64,000 nucleotides of DNA from Flavobacterium sp. H122 (GTDB lineage: Bacteria; Bacteroidota; Bacteroidia; Flavobacteriales; Flavobacteriaceae), in NCBI RefSeq assembly GCF_004959765.1, contig NZ_SJZD01000001.1, positions 248,001 to 312,000 of the forward strand. The letters are read 5' to 3'. The notes under the pieces are model-generated. The model was not told where the DNA came from. It did not search any database and saw nothing but the letters and a program-made list of their open reading frames with translations. The translations under genes were made by a program, and so were the position numbers. Within the stretch, counting starts at the first letter, position 1. Every line of letters starts with the position of its first letter. This document shows positions 33,550 through 42,959 of the stretch, piece by piece.

Positions 33550-34902
33550 ATGAACAAGCTATTTTTATTACTACTAAGTTGTACATTCTTTGCGCAGGTA
33601 CCAAAAAATTATTACAGTACTGCAACAGGAAACGGTTACCAGCTTAAAACGCAGTTGCATAAAATAATCAGCAATCATAAAGATTTAGGTTATGGTGGCT
33701 TGTGGCAGACCTATAAAACAGCAGATGTTGATGATTTTTATGAGAAAGACAATTCTGTTTTAGACATTTATTCAGAGAATCCTAAAGGAAAAGATCTCTA
33801 CACTTTTAAGATGGGGTCAAGCCAATGCGGTATTTACTCTTCTGAAGGTGACTGTTATAATCGGGAGCATATTATTCCGCAATCTGTTTTTAATTCGGCT
33901 TCACCTATGGTGTCCGATGCGCATTTCATACCGCCTACCGATGGAAAAGTAAACGGCATGCGCAGCAATTATCCTCATGGAAATGTTGCTTCGGTTAAAT
34001 GGACTTCAGAAAACGGAGGCAAATTAGGAACAAGTAATGTAAATGGTTACAAAGGAACCGTTTTTGAACCCATTGATGAATTTAAAGGCGATATTGCCCG
34101 TATGTATTTTTATTTTGCAACACGATATGAAGACAAAGTAACTCATTTTAACTACGATATGTTCAACGGAAACAGTAATCAGGTTTTTACCGACGCTTTT
34201 AGAAACATGCTTCTCCAATGGCACAAACTTGATCCTGTAAATGAAAGAGAAATTAAACGAAACAATGCTATTCAAAAACGTCAGGGAAACCGCAATCCTT
34301 TTATTGACCATCCTGAATTCGTGGAGCAAATCTGGGGTAAATCATCATTAATTAAAACTGCTGCGAATAAAAAAACAGCAATCGTGAAAACAGAAAAAAA
34401 AGTTTTATCAAAAAATAAAAAAAATCCAGCTGCTGTTTCTTCAAGCAATATTGCAGCAGGAAATTTATATTTTTCAGCATATATTGAAGGTTCAAAAAAC
34501 AATAAAGCTTTAATCATCACCAATGGAACCACAAAATCAATCAACTTGAATGATTACAGTATTAAAAAGCAAACCAATGGAAAAGGAAATTGGTCTGACG
34601 GATTAAGAATAAGAGGAAAATTAGCCCCAAAACAAAGTCTGACATTAGTATATTCTTCATCCAAGCTGAATTGTACCAATTCGAACATCTTAAGATTAAA
34701 CTCCACGGAATTGGCTTTTAACGGAAATGACCCTCTTGGCTTGTTTTTTAACACAACCTTAATTGACTGTTTAGGGGATTTTAATGACGCTAAAACTTTT
34801 TCTGAAAACCAGACGTTGAAAAGAAAGAAAACCAACAATATCCCGAGTGCCGATTTTAATAAAACCGACTGGGAAATTCTGCCGATAGATTCTTGTCAAT
34901 AA
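33550..34902 (+). CDS. Secreted endonuclease I with lamin-tail domain, no T9SS tail
   Basis: 450 residues: a short signal peptide (LFLLLLSCTFFAQ), an endonuclease I domain (NREHIIPQSVF, HFIPPTDGKVNGMRSNYPHG), a lysine-rich linker (about 265-300) and a lamin-tail domain (LYFSAYIEGSKNNKALII) ending at DSCQ. Unlike both upstream paralogues it lacks the T9SS sorting tail, so it may stay in the periplasm or leave by another route. The linker and lamin-tail domain could bind nucleic acid. Confidence 0.9.
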   Translation: MNKLFLLLLSCTFFAQVPKNYYSTATGNGYQLKTQLHKIISNHKDLGYGGLWQTYKTADVDDFYEKDNSVLDIYSENPKGKDLYTFKMGSSQCGIYSSEGDCYNREHIIPQSVFNSASPMVSDAHFIPPTDGKVNGMRSNYPHGNVASVKWTSENGGKLGTSNVNGYKGTVFEPIDEFKGDIARMYFYFATRYEDKVTHFNYDMFNGNSNQVFTDAFRNMLLQWHKLDPVNEREIKRNNAIQKRQGNRNPFIDHPEFVEQIWGKSSLIKTAANKKTAIVKTEKKVLSKNKKNPAAVSSSNIAAGNLYFSAYIEGSKNNKALIITNGTTKSINLNDYSIKKQTNGKGNWSDGLRIRGKLAPKQSLTLVYSSSKLNCTNSNILRLNSTELAFNGNDPLGLFFNTTLIDCLGDFNDAKTFSENQTLKRKKTNNIPSADFNKTDWEILPIDSCQ

Positions 34903-34916
34903 TTTTTAAAAAAGGG

Positions 34917-34937
34917 TTTCCTATTTTAAATAGGAAA
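34917..34937. repeat. Inverted repeat before purL
   Basis: TTTCCTATTT and AAATAGGAAA form a near-perfect 21-base inverted repeat directly upstream of the predicted purL -7 box. It may be a weak terminator for the nuclease gene or an operator of purL. Confidence 0.6.
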
Positions 34938-34940
34938 TAG

Positions 34941-34948
34941 TAAATTTG
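34941..34948 (+). promoter_or_regulatory. Putative -7 promoter box for purL
   Basis: TAAATTTG matches TAnnTTTG, 26 bases before the start codon. The inverted repeat at 34917-34937 covers the place of the -33 box. Confidence 0.5.
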
Positions 34949-34974
34949 CACAGCAAACACAACAACACAATATA

Positions 34975-37900
34975 ATGATTCATTTTTTTGGTAATTCAAC
35001 CAACACTGTTTTTGCGGTACAGGCGCAAAATGAACTTTCGACTGAAGACATTAATAAATTAAACTGGCTTTTTGGCAACGCACATAAAATAGAGAAATCC
35101 GCACTGTCGGATTTTTTTGTTGGTCCCCGTGCCGCAATGGTAACTCCCTGGAGTACCAATGCTGTCGAAATTACTCAAAACATGGGCATTACCGGTATTA
35201 TCCGCATTGAGGAATTCGAGAAAGTACCAGCTGATTTTTCTGATTTTGACCCAATGTTATCTCAAAAATATTCGGAATTAAATCAGGAAATCTATACAAT
35301 TAATATTCAACCTGAACCGATTTTAGACATTGAAGACATTGAAGCCTATAACCAACAGGAAGGTTTGGCTTTAAGTCCGGAAGAAGTTGAATATTTAAAT
35401 AATTTATCCGTAAAAATTGGAAGAAAATTAACAGATTCAGAAGTTTTTGCATTCTCGCAAGCCAATTCAGAACACTGCCGACACAAAATTTTCAACGGAA
35501 CTTTTGTAATAGACGGAGAAGAACAACCTACTTCCCTGTTCAAATTAATCAAGAAAACATCAGAAACACATCCTAACGATATTGTTTCGGCGTATAAAGA
35601 CAACGTAGCGTTTGTAAAAGGACCAAAAGCGGTTCAATTTGCACCCAAAAGTGCTGACAAACCTGATTTCTATCAAGAAAAAGAATTTGAGTCAGTTTTA
35701 TCATTAAAAGCCGAAACCCACAACTTCCCAACTACTGTTGAGCCTTTCAATGGAGCTGCAACAGGTTCAGGAGGTGAAATCCGTGACCGTTTGGCAGGTG
35801 GACAAGGTTCTTTGCCATTAGCTGGAACTGCAGTTTATATGACATCATATTCCCGCTTAGCTTTCGACTCCGCTCAAGGTACAGAACGTCCTTGGGAAAA
35901 AGGAATGGAGGAAAGAAAATGGTTGTACCAAACTCCAATGGATATTTTAATCAAGGCTTCCAATGGAGCTTCAGATTTTGGAAATAAATTTGGACAGCCA
36001 CTTATCACAGGTTCTATTTTAACTTTCGAACATAATGAAGCTTCGGGTTCCTCAACTTCCGATTCAAGAAAATTAGGATACGACAAAGTAATCATGCAGG
36101 CAGGCGGTATTGGCTATGCCAAATTAGACCAGGCTAAAAAACAAGAACCAAAAGAAGGTGATAAAATCGTAATCTTAGGTGGTGAAAATTATAGAATCGG
36201 TATGGGAGGAGCTGCAGTTTCTTCTGCTGATACCGGTGCTTTCGGTTCTGGAATTGAATTGAATGCAATCCAGCGTTCAAACCCTGAAATGCAAAAACGT
36301 GCCGCTAATGCTATCCGTGGCTTAGTGGAAAGCGACAACAACCCAATTGTATCTATTCACGATCATGGTGCCGGCGGACATTTAAACTGTTTATCAGAAT
36401 TGGTTGAAGCAACAGGTGGTCATATCGATTTGGATAAATTACCGGTTGGTGACCCTACCCTATCTGCAAAAGAAATAATTGGTAACGAATCACAGGAAAG
36501 AATGGGATTGGTTATTGGTGAAAAAGATATCGATACATTACAAAGAATTGCTGACAGAGAACGTTCTCCAATGTACACTGTGGGTGATGTAACAAGCGAT
36601 CACAGATTTACATTTGAATCGAAAACTACGGGTGCCAAACCAATGGATTATGCTTTAGAAGATTTCTTTGGAAGTTCTCCTAAAACAATCATGAACGATA
36701 AAAAAGTAAATCGTACGTATTCAAATCCGGATTATTCAGTTGCTGATATACCAAATTACTTAAATCAGGTAGTACAACTGGAAGCTGTAGCATGTAAAGA
36801 CTGGTTAACCAACAAAGTGGATCGTTGTGTAGGCGGGCGCGTAGCAAAACAACAATGCGCCGGTCCATTACAATTACCGTTAAACAATGTGGGTGTAATG
36901 GCATTAGACTTTAAAGGGAAAGAAGGAATTGCGACATCAATTGGTCATTCACCAATAGCGGCATTAGTTGATCCAGTCGCTGGTTCTAGAAATTCTATCG
37001 GTGAAGCGTTATCTAACCTTGTTTGGGCTCCATTAAAAGACGGATTGCAATCGGTTTCTTTATCAGCAAACTGGATGTGGCCATGTAAAAATGAGGGTGA
37101 AGATGCACGTTTGTACGAAGCGGTTAAAGGATGTTCTGATTTTGCAATCGATTTAGGAATCAATATCCCAACAGGAAAGGATTCACTTTCAATGAAACAA
37201 AAATATCCAAATGACGAAGTAATTGCACCGGGTACGGTTATTATTTCGGCTATTGGAAACTGTTCAAACATCACTAAAGTAGTAGAACCTGTTCTAAAAA
37301 GAAACGGCGGAAATATTTACTACATTAACTTATCTCAGGATACTTTCAAATTAGGAGGAAGTTCTTTCTATCAGGTTTTAAACAAAGTCGGTTCTGAAGT
37401 ACCTACCATTAAAGATGCTGTTTTCTTCAAAAAAGCTTTTAATGCGGTTCAAAATCTGATTAAAGAACGGAAAATCAATGCCGGACACGATGTAGGAAGC
37501 GGCGGTTTGATTACAACTTTATTGGAAATGTGTTTTGCTGATGTTAATCTGGGAGCTAAATTTGATTTATCTGTTTTAGGTGAAACCGATTCAGTTAAAG
37601 CGTTATTTAATGAAAATATAGGTATCGTTTTCCAGTCAAATGAAAGCGAGCAGGATATTGACTTAGCATTTGCAAAACGAAATGTGAAAGTATTCAAAAT
37701 TGGTGAAGTTACTGAAGGAGATACTGTTTCCATTAAAAACGGAAATGACAGTTTCAATTTCTCAGTATCAGAAGTTAGAGATATCTGGTATAAAACATCA
37801 TATTTATTAGATACAAAACAATCTAAAAACGGTACGGCTGAAGCACGTTATGCAAACTACAAAAACCAGCCATTGGAATATACTTTCCCGGTGAACTTCG

Positions 37901-38688
37901 AAGGATTAAAACCGGAAGTTCCTGCAGGTGTACGTCCAAAAGCCGCTATCATCCGTGAAAAAGGAAGTAATTCTGAAAGAGAAATGGCTAATGCCATGTA
38001 TTTAGCTGGATTTAATGTAAAAGATGTTCACATGACCGATTTAATTTCGGGCCGTGAGACATTGGAAGACATTCAGTTTATTGGAGCAGTGGGTGGTTTC
38101 TCAAATTCTGATGTATTAGGATCAGCTAAAGGCTGGGCCGGTGCTTTCCTTTACAACGAAAAAGCAAATACAGCATTAAAGAACTTCTTCAACAGAGAGG
38201 ATACTTTATCAGTTGGTATCTGTAACGGATGTCAGTTGTTCATGGAATTAGAATTAATCAATCCTGAACACGAAGTACATGGTAAAATGCTTCATAACGA
38301 AAGTCGTAAACACGAAAGTATCTTTACTTCAGTGAAGGTTCAGAAAAACAATTCGGTGATGCTTTCTTCATTAGAAGGATTGACTTTAGGAGTTTGGGTT
38401 TCTCACGGAGAAGGTAAATTCAACTTACCATATGCTGAAGACCAATACAATATTGTGGGTAAATACGGTTATGAAGGTTATCCGAATAACCCTAACGGTT
38501 CCGATTTTAACACGGCTATGATGTGTGATAAAACCGGACGTCACTTGGTAACCATGCCGCACATTGAGCGCTCTGTTTTCCCTTGGCACTGGGCTTACTA
38601 TCCGGAACGCGGCCAAAAAGACGAAGTAACGCCTTGGCTGGAAGCCTTTGTGAATGCCAGAAAATGGATTGACAATAAAAATAAATAA
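34975..38688 (+). CDS. purL: Phosphoribosylformylglycinamidine synthase
   Basis: 1237 residues, the large single-chain form. It makes FGAM from FGAR, glutamine and ATP in purine synthesis. Visible parts: FSQANSEHCRHKIF and KAETHNFPTTVEPFNGAATG in the synthetase domain, DHGAGGHLNCLSE, and a C-terminal class I glutaminase with catalytic Cys in GICNGCQLFMEL and His/Glu in PHIERSVFPWHW. It is a stand-alone gene with its own promoter box and terminator. Confidence 0.96.
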   Translation: MIHFFGNSTNTVFAVQAQNELSTEDINKLNWLFGNAHKIEKSALSDFFVGPRAAMVTPWSTNAVEITQNMGITGIIRIEEFEKVPADFSDFDPMLSQKYSELNQEIYTINIQPEPILDIEDIEAYNQQEGLALSPEEVEYLNNLSVKIGRKLTDSEVFAFSQANSEHCRHKIFNGTFVIDGEEQPTSLFKLIKKTSETHPNDIVSAYKDNVAFVKGPKAVQFAPKSADKPDFYQEKEFESVLSLKAETHNFPTTVEPFNGAATGSGGEIRDRLAGGQGSLPLAGTAVYMTSYSRLAFDSAQGTERPWEKGMEERKWLYQTPMDILIKASNGASDFGNKFGQPLITGSILTFEHNEASGSSTSDSRKLGYDKVIMQAGGIGYAKLDQAKKQEPKEGDKIVILGGENYRIGMGGAAVSSADTGAFGSGIELNAIQRSNPEMQKRAANAIRGLVESDNNPIVSIHDHGAGGHLNCLSELVEATGGHIDLDKLPVGDPTLSAKEIIGNESQERMGLVIGEKDIDTLQRIADRERSPMYTVGDVTSDHRFTFESKTTGAKPMDYALEDFFGSSPKTIMNDKKVNRTYSNPDYSVADIPNYLNQVVQLEAVACKDWLTNKVDRCVGGRVAKQQCAGPLQLPLNNVGVMALDFKGKEGIATSIGHSPIAALVDPVAGSRNSIGEALSNLVWAPLKDGLQSVSLSANWMWPCKNEGEDARLYEAVKGCSDFAIDLGINIPTGKDSLSMKQKYPNDEVIAPGTVIISAIGNCSNITKVVEPVLKRNGGNIYYINLSQDTFKLGGSSFYQVLNKVGSEVPTIKDAVFFKKAFNAVQNLIKERKINAGHDVGSGGLITTLLEMCFADVNLGAKFDLSVLGETDSVKALFNENIGIVFQSNESEQDIDLAFAKRNVKVFKIGEVTEGDTVSIKNGNDSFNFSVSEVRDIWYKTSYLLDTKQSKNGTAEARYANYKNQPLEYTFPVNFEGLKPEVPAGVRPKAAIIREKGSNSEREMANAMYLAGFNVKDVHMTDLISGRETLEDIQFIGAVGGFSNSDVLGSAKGWAGAFLYNEKANTALKNFFNREDTLSVGICNGCQLFMELELINPEHEVHGKMLHNESRKHESIFTSVKVQKNNSVMLSSLEGLTLGVWVSHGEGKFNLPYAEDQYNIVGKYGYEGYPNNPNGSDFNTAMMCDKTGRHLVTMPHIERSVFPWHWAYYPERGQKDEVTPWLEAFVNARKWIDNKNK

Positions 38689-38693
38689 TTGAT

Positions 38694-38717
38694 AAAGCGG
38701 TCGTAAGGCCGCTTTTT
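38694..38717 (+). terminator. Terminator after purL
   Basis: AAAGCGG and CCGCTTT form a GC-rich stem followed by a T run, six bases past the stop codon. Confidence 0.9.
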
Positions 38718-38733
38718 TGTTTTTGGATTTGTC

Positions 38734-38774
38734 TTTTATACCTGACCGGTTTTAAAAACATGTCAGGTATAAAA
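38734..38774. repeat. 13-bp perfect inverted repeat
   Basis: TTTTATACCTGAC (38734-38746) and GTCAGGTATAAAA (38762-38774) are exact reverse complements separated by 15 bases. It follows the purL terminator and is not needed for termination. It could be a regulator site or a remnant of a small mobile element. Confidence 0.7.
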
Positions 38775-38898
38775 CATCCCAAGCCATCATTACTACCAAC
38801 AAAAAACTATTGAAAACAAGCCTTTGTGAATAAACATAAATGAATTTAAGTATAATTATTAAAACTATTTCTTAGTCACTTTTTTATGATAATATTTT

Positions 38899-38906
38899 TA
38901 CTTTTG
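38899..38906 (+). promoter_or_regulatory. Putative -7 promoter box for the PLP decarboxylase gene
   Basis: TACTTTTG matches TAnnTTTG, 74 bases before the start codon. Confidence 0.4.
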
Positions 38907-38980
38907 AAATATACAAAGCAATACAAAACTTTTCAGCTGCTTATTCGTAAACCAAAGGAAAACAAACAACTAAAAGCAAT

Positions 38981-40399
38981 ATGAACCAGGAATTAAAAAA
39001 CGATTTACTGCATATAGACGATTTATTGGAAGCTGTAAAACTTCAAGGTCTTGATTTTTTAGACAAACTTCCTAACAGACCTACTACTTCAAAACAAATC
39101 AATATTTCACAAGAAAATTTAAATACACAAGGTATAGGCGGGCTAAATGCTCTACAGTCTTTCAATGAAAAACTAGAAAAAATAATCAACAGCTCTACTG
39201 GTCCAAGATACTGGGGTTTTGTTACTGGTGGTGCAACTCCAGCCTCTATTATGGGTGATTGGTTAGCTGGTATCTATGATCAAAATACACAGGCGTCTAG
39301 TGGACAAGGTGATTTATCCGCGATTATTGAACTGGAGACCATCAATTTACTTTTAGATCTTTTTAATCTTCCCAAGTATTTTTTAGGCGGATTTGTTAGT
39401 GGAGCCACAATGTCCAACTTTACCTGCTTAGCTGTTGCGAGACAGTGGTTTGGAAAACAATTCGGTTTCGATTTTGCAAAAGAAGGAGTCACAAAAAAAA
39501 TAAAGATTCTTGCAGCGACACCTCATTCTTCAACTATAAAATCACTTTCGATGTTAGGGATAGGAAGCAATACAATTGAAAAATTAAAAATAATGCGGGG
39601 AAACCGGGAAAGTATTGATATTGACTATTTAAAACAAAAGATCACCGAATTAAATGGTGAACCTTTTATCCTTGTAACCAGTGGAGGAACAGTAAACACT
39701 GTCGATTTTGACGATTTTGAAGCCATTGCAAAACTTAAAAACGAACATAATTTCTGGTGGCATATCGATGCCGCATTTGGTGCTTTTGCTGCCTGTTCAC
39801 CTAAATACCAGCATTTACTAAAAGGCTGGGAACATGCCGACAGTATTACTGTTGATTGCCACAAATGGTTGAATGTTCCTTATGAAAATGCATTTTTTCT
39901 CGTAAAGGAAGAACACAAAATGCTGCAAACCGAAACATTCCAAAATTCAAATGCTCCTTATTTAGGAAACCCTCTGGATAATTTTAGTTACCTGAATTTC
40001 CTGCCTGAAAATTCCAGACGCTTAAAAGCATTACCGGTATGGTTTTCCTTAAAAGCTTATGGAAAGAAAGGCTACCGCGAGATTGTTGAAAATGCTGTTG
40101 AAACCGCAAACTATTTTGGTCTATTTATAGAAAACAGCGAACATTTTGAATTATTGGCTCCGGTGAGATTGAATACAGTCTGTTTTACTTTGACAGGAGA
40201 AGAAAATCAAAGTAAAGTAAATGATTTTCTGACAGGTTTAAATGATACGGGCAAAGTTTTCATGACCCCCACAGTCTATAATGAAAAAAAAGGAATAAGG
40301 GCAGCTTTTGTAAATTGGCGTACAACAAAACTGGATATTGATATAGCAATAGAAGAAATGACAAAGTTAATTGTAAAGAAGCACATCAATACTAACTAA
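38981..40399 (+). CDS. PLP-dependent group II decarboxylase family protein
   Basis: 472 residues. The PLP lysine is in DSITVDCHKWLNVPYE, and the aspartate that contacts the cofactor is in WWHIDAAFGAF. An N-terminal GFVTGGATPASIMGDW region is typical of the group II amino-acid decarboxylases (aromatic-L-amino-acid, 2,4-diaminobutyrate, glutamate). The amino acid it uses cannot be read from the sequence. It is a stand-alone gene and acts in the cytoplasm. Confidence 0.88.
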   Translation: MNQELKNDLLHIDDLLEAVKLQGLDFLDKLPNRPTTSKQINISQENLNTQGIGGLNALQSFNEKLEKIINSSTGPRYWGFVTGGATPASIMGDWLAGIYDQNTQASSGQGDLSAIIELETINLLLDLFNLPKYFLGGFVSGATMSNFTCLAVARQWFGKQFGFDFAKEGVTKKIKILAATPHSSTIKSLSMLGIGSNTIEKLKIMRGNRESIDIDYLKQKITELNGEPFILVTSGGTVNTVDFDDFEAIAKLKNEHNFWWHIDAAFGAFAACSPKYQHLLKGWEHADSITVDCHKWLNVPYENAFFLVKEEHKMLQTETFQNSNAPYLGNPLDNFSYLNFLPENSRRLKALPVWFSLKAYGKKGYREIVENAVETANYFGLFIENSEHFELLAPVRLNTVCFTLTGEENQSKVNDFLTGLNDTGKVFMTPTVYNEKKGIRAAFVNWRTTKLDIDIAIEEMTKLIVKKHINTN

Positions 40400-40970
40400 T
40401 TGTTTATCAAATAATTTAATAAATTTTCACATATATTTTTGTGTATTTTTTTCTTGTAAAAATAATGAACTTAAGAACTTCAATTAAAGAATTGCAAAAA
40501 TTTATACTTCTCATATCTAAACTCTTAACAAACACCGCACGGAAATAACCAAATGATAAACTGTTATTTTATCTGGCAAAGCAAAACTCGTTTATCAAAA
40601 ACCCAAAGACGATTTTACATATGGCGAATTGGAATATAAAAGCTTTAAATACAACCTGAAAAAGTTCGATGATTAAATGATCAAATCCTAATCATTTAAT
40701 CACTTAAGAAACTTAAGTTTTTTCTTTTCTCATAGGATTAGTGTTTGTAGTTGAAGATTCAAAAAATGAAACATGGAAGATAATAAATAACTATAAAAAT
40801 TTATCTGAAGTTTCTTGGGCGAAATTCAATTAGGTGAATAAAACCAGTAAGGAAAATACTTTGAAAAAAACAGCAATTATTTTACCTTGTCAAATAAAAT
40901 CTTTGCCTTATATTTTTGCTTTTCAGCTAGGGTTAGAGATTTATAAAACAAAGTTTTATTTTTTATTCAA
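40400..40970. other. Gene-poor stretch with two possible gene-end remnants
   Basis: 571 bases without a complete gene. Plus-strand frames look protein-like at 40563-40676 (ending YKSFKYNLKKFDD-stop) and about 40716-40833 (ending LSEVSWAKFN-stop), but neither has a start or recognisable family. A 12-bp inverted repeat, TGATTAAATGAT (40670-40681) and ATCATTTAATCA (40691-40702), overlaps the first stop. These may be tails of decayed genes. Confidence 0.4.
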
Positions 40971-41672
40971 TCACAAAATTGATTTTTCCAAATAATCTAA
41001 CCAAAACTCTTTGTAACTACTCCCAATAGGTATTTCAATTTGATTAATTTCAACTTCCTGTTTTGTGTATGCTGTTAGTTTTTTAAAATGAATAATAAAA
41101 GAACGATGAAGTCTGACAAAATCTTCTGTTAATAATTTTTCAAAAGCAGTAATGTTGAATTTCAAATGATGGGATATTCCGTTTTCAAGATGAATTGTAA
41201 TGTAATCTTTTATACTTTCAATATACAGAACTTCATCAAAAACAATTTTTATTTTTTTATTTCCGCTAGGCACAAAAATATGGTCTTTAACCATAGGCTT
41301 TTCTACTGTTTTTATGCTTTGCAGACTTTTGAATTTCTCAATAGAAGTAAAAAAACGATCTAATGAAATTGGTTTCAACAAGTAATCTATAACATTAAGT
41401 TCATAACCTTCAATTGCATATTCTCGATAAGCAGTTGTAAAGATTACGCTAGGCTTACTTTTCAGTTTTTTCAAAAAATCAGTTCCTTTTAGCAAAGGCA
41501 TTTCAATATCCAGAAAAATCAAATCAACTCTGCTTTCCTCTAAAAAAGCATACGCTTTGATTGCATTCTCAAACGATGCTATCAGCTCAAAATTTTCAAA
41601 ATGGGATAAATGAGACGCTATTAATTCTCTTGCTAAAGGTTCGTCATCAATAATTATACAACTATATTTCAT
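40971..41672 (-). CDS. LytTR-family response regulator
   Basis: 233 residues. The receiver domain has DDEP, phospho-acceptor D in LIFLDIEMPLL (about residue 54) and TTAYREYA. A LytTR DNA-binding domain (about 130-230) follows with FVRLHRSFIIH. It is the partner of the histidine kinase just upstream (10 bases apart). LytTR regulators bind paired direct repeats; the targets are unknown, but the SMP-30-like and serine hydrolase genes lie next to the pair. Confidence 0.92.
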   Translation of the reverse strand: MKYSCIIIDDEPLARELIASHLSHFENFELIASFENAIKAYAFLEESRVDLIFLDIEMPLLKGTDFLKKLKSKPSVIFTTAYREYAIEGYELNVIDYLLKPISLDRFFTSIEKFKSLQSIKTVEKPMVKDHIFVPSGNKKIKIVFDEVLYIESIKDYITIHLENGISHHLKFNITAFEKLLTEDFVRLHRSFIIHFKKLTAYTKQEVEINQIEIPIGSSYKEFWLDYLEKSIL

Positions 41673-41682
41673 TTGAGAATTT

Positions 41683-42735
41683 TTAGACGGTTAAAGTCAG
41701 CTTCACATTAAATCTTTGTTCATCTTCTTCTATCAATAAAAGATGCTTTTCAGGATACAATAATTCTAATTGTTTCCGGATATTTTTAATCCCTATCCCA
41801 TAGGAATTCATTGGCTTAGTCAATTCATTTTGAGGCTTCGTATTTTCAACGGTAAAAAGAATTTGATTATTTTGATTTTGCAGGTTAATCTTAATCTGAG
41901 CTTTTTTGGTTTCATTAACAACACTATGCTTAAAAGCATTTTCAATAAGAGTCAATAATATCAAAGGGGTAATCTTAGTCGTATTATCAACGTTGTGTAA
42001 AAATGAAATTTCCAATCTGTTCTCATCATATCGCAATTTTTCTAAAGAAATATAATTCTGCAATAAATTAATTTCTTTTTCTATACTCACAAAATGGTCA
42101 TTGCAACGATATAACACAAAATCCAATATTTCAGATAATTTTGAAATCATTTCTGGCGCTTTATCATCCTTTTTGAGCGTTAATGCATATAAATTATTTA
42201 AAGTATTAAATAAAAAATGAGGGTTTAATTGGTTTTTTAAAACTTTCAATTCCATTGTTTTTTTTTCTTCTTCAATTTTTGAAAGTTTTTGCTGTTTTTT
42301 GGAAAAACTTATAAACCCCATAATAATAGCCGGGTATGTGATAAAAGAAAATTCACCAAATATCAAATTAAGCGATGTTAATCTTTCTTTAATTGACATT
42401 TTGTGGCCTGGCCATTGATCAAAAAAACCAGAAAATTTGGGCTCTAAATAATAAAACTTCAATACCATTAAAAAAGTAAAAACAAAATAAAGCCAGCACA
42501 ATGAAGAGAAACCAAAAGAAACGTATCTTTTCTTATTAAGTGTTCTTGGTACAATAAAATAGAGCAAACCATATGCAAAAACGGCCTGAACTAAAATTTT
42601 CCAACAATACACAAATACAAACGAGTAATAGCTTATAAAATCAGGTTTATTCGAAGCATAAAAAAACAAAAAACCTATCCAGAATAAACAATGACTTATT
42701 ATTCTTATTGTCGCATTATTCTTTGTTAAAATCAT
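41683..42735 (-). CDS. LytS-like sensor histidine kinase
   Basis: 350 residues with about four N-terminal membrane helices, then a His_kinase domain with the phospho-acceptor His in NPHFLFNTLNNLYAL and a late ATP-binding motif (GIGIKNIRKQLELLYP). This is the usual Bacteroidetes LytS type without a large sensor domain. It is coded with the LytTR regulator. The signal is unknown. Confidence 0.92.
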   Translation of the reverse strand: MILTKNNATIRIISHCLFWIGFLFFYASNKPDFISYYSFVFVYCWKILVQAVFAYGLLYFIVPRTLNKKRYVSFGFSSLCWLYFVFTFLMVLKFYYLEPKFSGFFDQWPGHKMSIKERLTSLNLIFGEFSFITYPAIIMGFISFSKKQQKLSKIEEEKKTMELKVLKNQLNPHFLFNTLNNLYALTLKKDDKAPEMISKLSEILDFVLYRCNDHFVSIEKEINLLQNYISLEKLRYDENRLEISFLHNVDNTTKITPLILLTLIENAFKHSVVNETKKAQIKINLQNQNNQILFTVENTKPQNELTKPMNSYGIGIKNIRKQLELLYPEKHLLLIEEDEQRFNVKLTLTV

Positions 42736-42959
42736 AAAAACACTTTAGAGGTTGCAAGTTAACAAATAATGGATACGTAGTTCCTGTGTGATTCTGAATA
42801 ATGTTCTTCTGCATCTGAAAAGGCAATTTCAGCACATATAAAAGTCAATCTCATAAAATTCATTCTTTATATGCTTAAAAAGCCTCTTCGTACGCTTATA
42901 AAGAAACATTAAGACCCATTTCTTAATCTTGCATAACAATCCTAATCATCTTATAAATT

